Assembly: GCA_033032175.1 (NCBI GenBank)
Contig: CM065331.1
Coordinates: 6,386,370 to 6,450,369 of the forward strand
DNA length: 64,000 nucleotides
Direction of reading: 5' to 3'
Origin: Saturnia japonica
Lineage: Eukaryota; Arthropoda; Insecta; Lepidoptera; Saturniidae
This document shows positions 33,801 through 43,400 of the stretch, piece after piece (positions within the stretch are counted from its first letter, which is position 1; every line of letters starts with the position of its first letter). The translations under genes and the position numbers were made by a program. The notes beneath the pieces were generated by a model. That model was not told where the DNA came from and did not search any database. It worked only from the letters and a program-made list of their open reading frames with translations.

Positions 33801-36225
33801 AAGCAATGTGCACCGGGTAGTTCTTGGAAAAGTAAATGCAACAATTGCATGTGTACTGTTCTGGGATTGTCAGTATGCACTCTTACATTATGTACGGGAT
33901 TCGAACCTGGTATGTTCTATCTTTTAATCATGTTATATTTACAACCTAGTACCGTACTTTTTAAAAGGTGTTAAAGCATTTTCAAATGATGTAATCAAGT
34001 TGGAAATTGTTGCTAAGCACTTTAAGCAAAGTGCAACAACTAATCCTGATACATGTAAAAAGCCAGAATTTTTAATAGGCTAGGAGGGAAAAAGAAAAAC
34101 TAAGTAATTTTGTATACTATTTGGCAATATTAATTTTACTGCACCTTATGATAAGTACGGTACCATCATACTATGGTGTAGTATGCCACACCTACTGTAC
34201 CAACCACCTTACGGATTTGATCACATCCCAACAATTATAATAGTTAGCCGGATGTCCCACTAGCTTTTGGTCAACACAGACGACGCGCTGGTTATTCTTT
34301 ATAATGTAAGATTTAAAACAGGACTTGGTGGCATTTCTGTAAGCTGTTTTGTGGGAGCTATTGTTGGATTCCTTATTTGCTATAACTTTGATTCAAGCAG
34401 TGCATTCGTGAAAAACGAGGAGGATTACGCCCTGCAGTGAAATATGAACTGAAATTTCATTCAGAGTTCTGTCTCGCTAGCAATCACATAAGGGTATTTC
34501 TCATCGACGCAGCGCCGCGTTGTCGCCAAGGGATGTTAGATATTTACATAATAACAAAAATAATATTGTATGTCAATCAGCGCCCTTTGTATAAACCATT
34601 GTCTTTACTCTATGATTGTATCTATGAGGTTGTTTATGACATTTTTCAATAAAGTTATTCTGAACTACAGCAGTGTTTTATAACAAGGGATAAAGGCAAA
34701 ATGGTCTCGCATTCAATTCCAATCTGCTCACGAGACTTTATGTTTATGTTTATTTAACTTTATCTTTAAACTCGAAATGAAGTGACGGAGAAACGCATAG
34801 TATTGATGCCGCTACTAAGGAGGGATCTAAGGTACACAAAGGAACACCTATTGACTATCAACCAACACTCTCATCAATGCCCAGACGTTCCAAAATAAAA
34901 TAAATTAAATCCAAAACCTAAAATATGTATAGTACAAACCATTTCTAATGAACACTGACTTAGTAGCAAGCTTAATGTAGGTAACTAGTAAACACTACAC
35001 ATTGCTCCAAGAAACTTTCGAAACTCCATTGACAACGTCTTAAAATTTTCATTAAAAGTAGCAAAACTCCTATACCTTTGCGACCAGCATCTCTCTCATA
35101 ATACTGGACTATTTATCTTGCGTGTGTGTAAAGTCATCCAGGACTAAGTAGTGATTAGTAACGACTGCAAAACCATTACTTGCTATACCGTCCGCCGCCA
35201 GTAACACCTGCAGGTAGCAATAGCGAAGCGAAATAATAATATATCAAATATTTAATGTAATGTTCTTAAAATTATCTATTTATTCTTTATTTTGGGTGCG
35301 TTCTGACCGAGCCATTACCGACACCTTGGTAGAGGGGGTCTGGCTACACCCAGTCCGAATCACTATTAAAACATGATAATGATTGGTGGAGTGCAACAAT
35401 TATACAATAGAGACCAAAGGTACTAAATATCCAAGAATAGCAACATACCCAGAACTGCAAGGAGTATGCACAAAATTTGGATTCATTCAGCACAAATAAT
35501 ACACGCAAAAGGCAAAAGCTTTCCATGTATATAGACTTGTAATAATGATAGATTCGGTTATTTCCAGATCCGATAAGTCTTTGTGCTCCGGGCACGACGT
35601 GGAAGAATGACTGCAATACTTGCTCGTGCAATAATGGAAAAGCCGCGTGTACTTCGATGGAATGTAAGTTTCAAATAATATTTTCGATCAACGAAAGCTC
35701 GGTCTGATTGAAGGGATTCGAAATCACGTCGATCGACGATCGATAAGTATACATTTTCAGAGTAGTATTTAAATTTAGAAAACTAAGCACCTACATGAAA
35801 AATTCTCTCTACCCTAGTTTACTTACATGCTTTTTTAGACGAAAATTAATTATGGATTTATTGTAAAAAGTATCACCTATTGCCTGGATTTTTGAAGGGA
35901 TCTTGAAGTATCATGTTGTGGTTTTTATTTTTAATTCATTAATTTAGGTTTTTTGACCCTTCATTATATAATATTGCTGGCGTTTTGCGTGATATACTTT
36001 GGTCATTGCGCACACTCGAAGATAAAATATAAACTGGAAACATACATTTTGAGTTACCACAAAAACTCTCTTAAAGACAGTATTAACAAGGGAGCCACCA
36101 CTCTATTTGAACTCACTTTGAAAATTAGAACAGGCTACGAAGACTTCAAATTATTGACACTGGATAAAACACGAATAATAAGAAAACATCAAAGACATGA
36201 CTTAAGCCTTTATAATATAAATTAG
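30802..36225 (+). CDS. pacifastin-type serine protease inhibitor gene B (four domains, long tail)
   Basis: Exons 30802-30856, 31190-31318, 31878-31991, 33790-33909, 35568-35663 and 35948-36225, all phase 1, total 792 bp and open, 263 residues. The signal peptide MLKFVIFVVVFIAGVCSA is followed by alpha1, beta1, alpha2 and beta2 PLDs on separate exons, then a tail of about 90 residues absent from gene A. The tail begins with a hydrophobic run (LHYIILLAFCVIYFGHC) that could be a membrane segment or simply translated former 3' UTR. The beta1 domain has one extra residue between Cys2 and Cys3. The gene is collinear with gene A in exons, introns and flanks. Product expected to be secreted unless the tail anchors it. 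Intron 3 has an inverted SINE pair, and intron 4 a 157 bp insertion. Splicing is inferred, not observed. Confidence 0.8.
31190..31318 (+). CDS. gene B exon 2, PLD alpha1
   Basis: Acceptor tttgtttcag|TT, donor CCTG|gtatgt, 43 codons. Six cysteines (core CNNCICNVLGLPVCTLLFC); P1-P1' Leu-Leu. The first Cys is preceded by a shortened linker (STLPHMLF) compared with gene A. Confidence 0.8.
31878..31991 (+). CDS. gene B exon 3, PLD beta1 with altered Cys spacing
   Basis: Acceptor atttccag|GT, donor ATTG|gtaagt, 38 codons. The core reads CNNFCLCYDGKPACTSIGC, so there are two residues instead of one between Cys-Asn and the next Cys, and the usual Pro-Gly after Cys1 is Pro-Asp. P1-P1' is Ser-Ile. The fold may be strained or altered. 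Confidence 0.75.
32025..32090 (-). mobile_element. SINE family 1 copy after beta1 of gene B
   Basis: Short reverse-strand copy (ggatttgaactcacgtcgat) in the same place as behind beta1 of gene A. Confidence 0.55.
32165..32430 (-). mobile_element. tRNA-derived SINE (family 2), reverse copy
   Basis: On the minus strand a tRNA-like head (catggcgcagtggtatt, gtgggttcgatccccgc) is followed by the body (cagttaccataatacaagac). A + strand copy of the same family starts at 33122, so the two form an inverted pair about 0.7 kb apart inside intron 3 of gene B. Confidence 0.65.
33120..33375 (+). mobile_element. tRNA-derived SINE (family 2), forward copy
   Basis: Head ctcgtggcgcagtggtagt and cggattcaatccccgcctgt, body ttaccataatacaagctttg. 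An ATATA-type microsatellite has expanded inside it at 33211-33266. Partner of the reverse copy at 32165-32430. Confidence 0.65.
33211..33266. repeat. (ATATA)n microsatellite
   Basis: About ten near-perfect 5-bp units within the SINE body. Confidence 0.9.
33790..33909 (+). CDS. gene B exon 4, PLD alpha2
   Basis: Acceptor tctttatcag|AT, donor CCTG|gtatgt, 40 codons. Core CNNCMCTVLGLSVCTLTLC; P1-P1' Leu-Thr. The residues before Cys1 are few (DIDHKQ) compared with gene A alpha2, because the exon start lies at a different acceptor. Confidence 0.8.
34535..34691. mobile_element. 150 bp insertion with 7 bp target duplication
   Basis: AAGGGAT at 34528-34534 recurs at 34685-34691, and the intervening sequence is absent from the matching introns at 14540, 17450 and 43450, where the text runs on to gggataaaggcaaaa or agataaaggcaaaa. 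The insert contains caataaagttattctg, so it may be a retroposed transcript end; no element family recognised. Confidence 0.6.
35568..35663 (+). CDS. gene B exon 5, PLD beta2
   Basis: Acceptor atttccag|AT, donor GAAT|gtaagt; the sixth Cys is completed by GT of the next exon. Core CNTCSCNNGKAACTSME; P1-P1' Ser-Met, against Leu-Met in gene A. The minus-strand open frame 35344-35631 is a shadow. Confidence 0.8.
35685..35745 (-). mobile_element. SINE family 1 remnant after beta2 of gene B
   Basis: Remnant with ggattcgaaatcacgtcgat, matching the copy at 19020 in gene A. Confidence 0.5.
35948..36225 (+). CDS. gene B terminal exon, long C-terminal tail
   Basis: Acceptor cattaatttag|GT. The frame completes the last Cys and runs 91 further codons to TAG at 36223-36225: a hydrophobic run (LHYIILLAFCVIYF), then a Lys-rich segment (SKIKYKLETYILSYHKNSL) and a polar end (RHDLSLYNIN). 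The homologous sequence in gene A is about 90 per cent alike by eye but is out of frame after one base and has further stops. No known domain is seen. Confidence 0.55.
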
Positions 36226-36373
36226 ACCTAAACATGGATTTTAAAAACAATATTTAATGTGGCTGCATGGTCTAGATACCTTTGCCTTTTTTCCTTCACG
36301 CAGAAAAACTATACAAAAAAAAACTGTATTATCTATTTAAAAGCAAAATAATATGTCATAATATTATAAGCGC

Positions 36374-36379
36374 AATAAA
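36374..36379 (+). terminator. polyadenylation signal of gene B
   Basis: AATAAA in the same context as at 19907-19912. Confidence 0.6.
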
Positions 36380-36657
36380 CGTAAACTTTAGGAACTAGAC
36401 AAATATGTGTATGTGTTAATAAAGATGTATTTCTTTGATCCTTAGTTCATTTCATTTTTTATTCAATTAAGGTGGCAAATAAACAGCGGCGGCCCTGGGG
36501 TACAGCGAAAAGTGCGGTCGATCTAGGCGCCAGCTAGCAAGGAGCGCCAAAATGCCAAACGCGAAAAACAATTTAGTCTCCTGAAAAACAATTCAAACAA
36601 CAATGTATGGATTTTTAAATAAAACATTATTTTGAAAATGTTGGTAATTATTATTTA

Positions 36658-36857
36658 CTAGCTATGCCCAGCTGTTTCACCCGCGTTTAATTTAAAAGAC
36701 ACCTTCAAAAAAAAACCTTAAAAGTACACTATGTATTAATCCAGGGTGTGAGCTACCTCCATTCCAAATTTTATCAGAATTTGTAAAACCGTTAGAGCGT
36801 GAAGAAGTAACAAACACATTTGAACACACAAACTTTCGCCTTTATAATATTAGTAAC
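36658..36857 (-). mobile_element. short Helitron-like element, unit B copy
   Basis: Counterpart of 20196-20396 with the same position and ends (CTAG next to T on the minus strand). Confidence 0.55.
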
Positions 36858-36890
36858 ACTAGTAGTAGTAGTAGTTAACACTAATTGTGC

Positions 36891-37320
36891 CCGCGGCTGC
36901 GCTTACGTATACTACAGAATAATGCCGTCGATCGGAAACACAGACGAATCCCGGTTATTTTAAAGACCAAAATGGTTATTGTGGATGATATTTAAAAGAC
37001 AGACATATTATGTTATCGACTTTTTGGAAGTTTTTTTTAAGATCTATGATCATGTAATACATTAGTTTAATATATCCTTCATCGTTTACTCAGCGTAAGC
37101 AATTTAAGCACCCGAATTGATTCACCATTACCAATTTTTTTTTTATTTGCACGGAACCCAAATTCTTTTTCTAAAATAAAAAAAATAGCCTAAGTTACTC
37201 CTTATATTGTCAGCTATTTGCCAATGAAAGTCCCGTAAAAATCGGTCCCACCTTTTCGGATATTACCTGGAACAAACAGACACACAGTCAGACAAAAATT
37301 CTATTTTTGTTTGATAGGGG
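36891..37320 (-). mobile_element. Helitron-like element (roughly 520 bp family), unit B copy
   Basis: Counterpart of 20404-20917; the CTAG end has become CTAA. Similarity between units A and B fades at about 37320, which marks the right edge of the duplication. Confidence 0.55.
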
Positions 37321-38149
37321 ATACCTCAAGGATGGACGACCTTGTCACTGCATAATGTTGTTTTTTATTTACCCGCTTTTTGTTATTTGATTTTCATTTA
37401 AAAAAGTGTTACTAACAAATACGAACGAAATTTAAAATCGCAAAAATACAACGTATGTTAGTCATACTGAATCCTGAGATCAAAGTACCTACGCGTTAAG
37501 TTTGCCCACAAAGGTGAAGTTATTCGATGTTTTTATTGTTTGATGTTTGTATTTAAGTTTTATCGCTATTTATTCGTGTAATTAACGAAATATTGCATTC
37601 TTCAAGATTACCAAATACCAAGTTACCCAAGATACAGGATCTCTTAGTTTGGGTATCAGGGCATGCTTTTCGTTCCTCTTAAGAAATAAAATTTATGATT
37701 TATATTATTGCAAATTGCGAATCGTAGATAGTATATGTTCGACCAGATTACCCCCCTATAAGTGTTTACTAAATAACTCGACTAAATACATCTGATAAAA
37801 AAGAGAGGTACCTACCTAGTCTTATGGACTGTCGACGGAAGTGAAAACACAATTTTCAATTTTTAAATCATTTGTAGTCTGAATTATTCCAGAGCATGTC
37901 GGTGACGCAAAATCACAAGATTTTAACCATTCAAAAAGTCAAATACGCATATGGTGCAGTCGAGTATATACAATGTGTTAGTGTATGTATGTGTATACAT
38001 GTACACAGGCCGCTAAACTGCGCGTCGCTAGTCTGACGAAAGCGCAATACGTCACGGGTATGTAAAAAACTTATGTATCTTATTAATTTTTCTTTCTATT
38101 AAACAAGGCATCAAAAATCAAAAAAAAATTGTTACTATACTAAGTTTTT
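37321..38149. other. spacer between units B and C
   Basis: No gene, domain or repeat partner seen. A short alternating run (tgtatgtatgtgtatacatgtacac) lies at 37984-38008. Confidence 0.45.
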
Positions 38150-39560
38150 TTTTTTTAAGAACAATACGTAAAAAAACCAAAAGGAGATGAAAGTAATTAT
38201 TATTTTATCTAAATTAAGTTAATTTATTAACTTTGTTGTAAACCACAAGGTTTACAACAACAATTCTTTATAATCATTTTTGTTATCAGTGGTTATGCAA
38301 TGTAAAACAATTTATATACTTTAATACATTATCATATTTTACTAATGAACTGCTGCGATTGATAATGCTTCTAGTAGGCATCAATATGTTATCACTTTAA
38401 CCTGGCTTTACCATTGAACTAAGGAACCGACTTTGCTGTATCACGAAACTGATACAGCATTACTCAAAAGTGACATTTATTTTAATTTACCTTCAGTTTT
38501 CCTTAAACAGTACCACAGCAAAGTCTTTGCCCTATGGTAGGTACAGTACAATCCTAAAACAACAATCGGCCACCGAGAGATCGGCAATCTAACGCTGGAT
38601 GTCACTGTCATGTCAGCCTGCACGTCTAACGACAGCTGTTTGGCAACTAAAGGAAAACAAACCAATAGCGCCAAATTTTTAAATTTAGAAGTCCTAAATT
38701 TCATTTATTTTGATTAGAGTTCCTAATTTAAAAATTACACTAAACAGTTAAAATCGTAAGACAAACTGGCCAGTGTTTTGAAACGTCTATTCATATTATA
38801 AGAAATAAAAACATTGGTGCAATTTTAAAGAAGGAAACATGGAAATACGAAATCATGATTTCGTCTATATTACATTGGTATAATCAATTCGCGCAGCAGT
38901 TGTCTCTATCGCACTCTATTCGGTTATTCGGGCAAAGCACGAAAGCACCTGATTTTTGTTAAAACGTATTCTTCAAAAGTCCTGCCGCTTACGTTTCCTC
39001 TTAATTGAGAATATCTTCAAAAACAACTTTCAAGGTTAAGCGTGTGCTGTCAACAACCACATCGTCACTTAACATCAATTGGAGATTATCACAAGAAGTA
39101 TACAGTACTAATTTATATTTAAACGAACAAACATAAAAACAGTTCCGTGTCTTTTATAAACTTACCAGCTGATGCTCGCGAATATGCTTTTGATAGTCCA
39201 CGGGAACTATTTGTAGAGATTCAAAGTCTTTCATTGTAATTTATTCATGTACTGCTTAACACATGGGGAATCGTAATGATACGTAGCATAAATAACAAAT
39301 CGTTCCTCCGATTCACTCCTATATTAATCTAAAAACTAAATTTCATTTGGTTATAGTGCAACTTACGGCGTCATTACATAGGGTCCGCTTTGATAGACGT
39401 AATTTTTGTTACCTACTTCTTTTTAGGACGGTATTCATAAGATACATTTAAATAGAGTTTGATCCATCAAAAACCATTAAATATATTATGAGTTTAAACA
39501 TATAATAATAATTAAAAAAAAAGGAATTTCTCAAGAGATTAATGATTTTTGTCTGTTTAT
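38150..39560. repeat. upstream flank block of pacifastin unit C
   Basis: Shorter but collinear relative of 10841-12896 and 28018-30356 (aacctggctttaccattgaa, tttaaacgaacaaacata). It carries a private perfect hairpin at 38233-38260 and no gene. Confidence 0.65.
38233..38260. repeat. perfect 12-bp inverted repeat with 4-bp loop
   Basis: TTGTTGTAAACC, loop ACAA, then GGTTTACAACAA. Units A and B lack this insert at the matching place. Confidence 0.85.
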
Positions 39561-39561
39561 A

Positions 39562-39759
39562 TCTAAACTAACAGTCAAATATGACTAATTATTTTAGTCA
39601 TTTATAGCCTAACTATTGTAGATGTCTATTTAACTTCACGGTACGTCTCTAAGGAGCGAAGTAGAAACCATGAAAATCAAGCAATCCTGGAAAGCTTTTG
39701 GCAATTACGGGAAGTGACAACAAGGATAGGTTACATGGGTGAAGCTATTGTAGATATAG
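39562..39759 (+). mobile_element. decayed Helitron-like element upstream of gene C
   Basis: Matches 12960-13170 (ttatagcctaactattgtag, tcacggtacgtctctaagga) but the 3' CTAG has decayed to CTAT (gaagctattgtagatata). The mariner derivative is inserted just downstream. Confidence 0.5.
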
Positions 39760-39761
39760 TA

Positions 39762-40321
39762 GGTCTTTACCTATGAAATTGCCGTTCTGCAGTACTGGCC
39801 ATTTCAAATCAAAATAATTTTTGTTTGGCTAAGAATTCTAATTTCAAATTAATTTTATTTTAAAAACATGGAATTCTTTTTCCAAAGTAGTCATTTGTTT
39901 ATTGATTAGTGTTACATTTTAATCACATTTCAATCTTTTTTGTCATCATGGATACGTTAAAAATTCGAGTAATTATGGAATATGAGTACCGTCGTGGCAG
40001 CAACGTGGCACAAGCGGCACGCAACATCAACGACGTTTATGGAGCTAACACTACAAACCAACGCACCGCCTGTTATTGGTTTGCTCTCTTCCGTTCTGGG
40101 AATTTCGACCTGAAAAATGAACCTCGCGGTCGTCCGAAGACTTTGGTCGACAATGACGAATTAAAGGCGATTGTGGAAGCTGATGATACACAATCTACGG
40201 CTGAATTAGCAGCAGCTTTCGACGTTAGCGTCAAAACAATATTGGTCCATTTGCGTCAAATTGCCTAGGTAAATTAGTTTAAATTTTTTCATACAAAACG
40301 GCAATTTCATAGGTAAAGACC
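39762..40321 (+). mobile_element. 560 bp mariner deletion derivative
   Basis: Perfect 25-bp terminal inverted repeats (GGTCTTTACCTATGAAATTG... at the left, its reverse complement at the right), flanked by TA on each side (39760-39761 and 40322-40323). The corresponding unfilled sites in units A (gtatagatatacatta, 13170) and B (30634-30650) lack the element. Only the N-terminal DNA-binding part of the transposase remains, so the element cannot move itself but could be moved by a related enzyme. Confidence 0.9.
39948..40268 (+). CDS. truncated mariner transposase (DNA-binding domain only)
   Basis: The 106-codon frame starts MDTLKIRVIMEYEYRRGS and ends SVKTILVHLRQIA before TAG. It matches the paired helix-turn-helix region of irritans-type mariner transposases: first HTH around residues 5-45, GRPK linker (RGRP) at about 63-66, second HTH at about 80-106. 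The catalytic DD34D domain is entirely gone through an internal deletion at the TAG. The frame has no internal stop, although an upstream in-frame ATG at 39909 would add 13 residues. Such a protein could bind its own inverted repeats; whether it is expressed is unknown. Confidence 0.8.
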   Translation: MDTLKIRVIMEYEYRRGSNVAQAARNINDVYGANTTNQRTACYWFALFRSGNFDLKNEPRGRPKTLVDNDELKAIVEADDTQSTAELAAAFDVSVKTILVHLRQIA

Positions 40322-40323
40322 TA

Positions 40324-40483
40324 ATATATAATCTCGTTTTGATAACCCCTGATAATATTCTTATGTTAACCTTTATTTAACCTAAATTAGATATCTCTTT
40401 TATATGACTACTTATATAAATGACTTAACCGCAGTATACACGTGTATTGGATATTTTTTTGCATACCGACCATAGCATTAGAA
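40324..40483 (+). promoter_or_regulatory. core promoter and 5' UTR of gene C
   Basis: TGATAA at 40350-40355 and TATATAAA at 40413-40420, 71 bp before the ATG. The conserved promoter block begins only a few bases right of the mariner element, so upstream control sequence is displaced by 560 bp compared with A and B. Confidence 0.7.
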
Positions 40484-43400
40484 ATGTCGAAATTTGTGAT
40501 TATATTAATTGTTTTCATCGCGGCTATTTGTAGTGCTGAAGGTAATAATTGATTTTTATATTATATAGAATGAGGTTATTGTCAGATATTTTTACATAGT
40601 ATAATATAGTTGGACACTATAATAGATTACTTGATAAATAGACTGCCTGCTAAATCCAAAGGTTTGACTGAAAAATAGCGTCGTCTGATGACTTTCATCA
40701 CAAGCGACTAAAGCTGATGATAAATCTTGTTGTCATATCGCTTCTATTTTCAATTTTGTTTTTAATTTAAATTTAATAAGACTTTTTTTTATGTTTATTT
40801 TTTATTTTTCTTTGTTTGTATTTTTTGTAACAATAAATATTTTATCTTTCTTTATTTCTCCTTTACCGCAAACTATCGTCCCTCATCTACCAAATGGTCT
40901 CCTTTTCAAATTTCACATGTTGTGACTTCTGTTAGTTGCTTGATTTCTCCATTACAAAGAAATGATGATCTTTGGTCTAGTCTAGAACATGTAGTTCGGA
41001 TAAAAAGGACATATAAAGATGTGTGTACTTTTATTTCCACCTTTTTTCCAGAAATCCTGCTTTTTTTTGCAAAGTAACACTTATTTGCTTACATATTTGA
41101 TTTTTTTATCTGGTAACCCTAATCTCCAAAAAACCAATGTTGATGAGTGTCATTTTGACTAAACATTGGTTTAATCGCACTTACAAAAGTACATTTCCAG
41201 GGGAGTACAGTTTGAGGTTCTTCGAAAGGGGTTTGAACAGGTTTTTAAAGGTTCGGCAATGCGCAAGTAATGCTTCTGGTGTTGCAAGCGTTTTTAAGTT
41301 ATGGTGACCGTTTAACATCAGGTGTTCCGCAGGCTTGTTTGCTACCTTCGAGATATAAAATTACAAGAAATACCCTTTCGCTCCATTGCTATTCCATTCT
41401 TGAGTGTTGTCAAACATTTGAATGGCTTGTGTTTTAATTTATACATAGTTATTTTCTTGTCTTTCTTAGTAAATTTTTCATGTATCGAAATTTTATAGAT
41501 ACACGTCATCTATTCATAGAATAAAATGAAGTCGCTTCCGGCTGTCTGTTATAACTAACGACTATAATTTAGTCTTAAACTACGAAACGGATTTTAATGA
41601 AGATTCCACTACCATTTAGAGATATTTTTTTACGGAAGTTTTATATACAATACATTCCAATAAATATTTTGTATATTTAGGGAAAATTCAATTATTTGTA
41701 ATGAAGTTGTGAAAAAATGATTTTCGGGCGCTTACATGGCTTCCGCTAGCTAAACCTTATGAGATACATCAAAATAATGTTCTAAAGAATTGTAGTTCTT
41801 CAAAAATCCTAGAGAAGACTTGACTGCCTCGTTAGCCTAGTGGTCGTTAGCGCGACTGCTATGAGCGAGGTCCTGGGTTCGAATCCCAGGTAGAGCAAAG
41901 TGTTTTTAGGGTTTTCCTGTGAAATTACCATTAGCAACTCAGAGTTTGGTTTCGTGTCCGATTAATGGCAATAGGCTCGCCCCCTATTACATAGGACCTA
42001 AAAACATACTCGGCGAATTGTGGGTGTACAATTAGTACACCTCTGCCTAACCCTTCGGGGAATACGGGCGTGCTGGTATGATATGTTAAGAGAATGTTAA
42101 CTTACAGTAACCATTTTTATCTTCAACATAATAATTAACAATATTATGTTATTTGCGAAGCTATTTTCTCCAATTCAGTATTAATCTTTATTCAGATAAG
42201 TTTACTTGGACATTTAATTTAGATTAAGATTTTGCTTTACAGTTTTCCATTTAAAGAAATACCGAAGAAGACATAACGAATTCAAAATTATTCGCGAACA
42301 AATAAATCTTACCTAAAAAATCCTTATGATAAATTGCGCGACGCGAACTAAGCACACTATTCGTAACTATGAAATTGCATAACTTACCATCACGCCAGTA
42401 TCCCCGAAGTGTTAGGTGTGTTAGGTTTAGGTGTTAGATGTTAGGTGTTGGTTGTGTTATTGGGGGTAATCATATTGACATTGATCGGACGCAAAGCCAA
42501 ACTCCGAGCTTTTACTGATAATTTCATAGAAAACATAAAAACACTTTGCTCGAGTTGGGTATCAAACCTAGAATCTTCTAGAATCAGTCGCATTTAGGAC
42601 CTAGTGGCCCTAATAATGGTGGCTAATTCGGCAATTATGAAATATCAATATTAAAGCGATAAACTCTAAATTCGGCTTTTTAAATTGTATTCACTATGTA
42701 AATTGTACCTGTGCGAAGAGGGGGTGGGTCGCTAGTATGATTTAAAATAATTTTGTCGAGAAAATTATTTTCAGATACGAAGAAGGACGAGCTACCTTTT
42801 GGTAAGGAATGTTTACCGGGTAGCTCTTGGAAAAGCCAATGCAACACTTGCGTATGTAATGAAGCGGGTTTGAGAGAATGCACTAATGAAAAGTGTTTGG
42901 GAAACGAACATGGTATGTTGTTTTTCTTAAATATATTATATTATCAATATAATAACTTATAGGTTGTAAAGCGTTTTGAAATCCTCCATGCTCCAAGTTG
43001 GAAATCGTCGCTAAGTACCTAAATTGAAGTACAACAATTAATTCATGCTCGTAGCCAGGATTTTGGTCAGAAAGGGCCAGGCAAAGAAGAACCTAATGCT
43101 AAAAAAACTTTTTAACTATTTGACAATATAATAATACTACATCATTGGATGGTAAGTACAGTACCAAATCAACTGTATCACCTTACGGGTTTGGCCAGAT
43201 CCCAAAGTTTTCAAATGTTAGTTCCACTAGTTTCTAGTCAAAGCGGATGACGCGCTGGGTATTCGTTCCCTCTCACAGAACTTGGCGGCATTTTTGGGAG
43301 CTGTCATCGGAATCCTTATTTGCACGACCCTTGATTCAAACGTGATAAACCTGCATCTAACTATCAGTGTCAGCGCATTCGTGACTGAACCAAGAATGTG

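Larger units (their letters stand above)
41506..42735 (+). mobile_element. composite Helitron-like insertion in intron 1 of gene C
   Basis: The flanks rejoin into the sequence seen in gene A (tagatacatg ... taaaataattttg). The insert starts near TCATCTATTCATAGAATAAA and ends ggtcgCTAG|T at 42735. Two SINEs of family 3 are nested inside. Ends are proposed from comparison with the empty site in genes A and B. Confidence 0.5.

Noticed and set aside
41829..41899. Possible tRNA gene with good A and B boxes
   Set aside because: The acceptor stem does not pair and the sequence runs on into a repeat body that recurs in reverse at 42375-42610, so it is a tRNA-derived SINE head.
42408..42455. Interstitial telomere (TTAGG) array
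   Set aside because: Units are irregular (ttaggtg, ttaggt, ttagatg) and lie at the CCTAAC position of a SINE body, so slippage in the SINE is the simpler reading.
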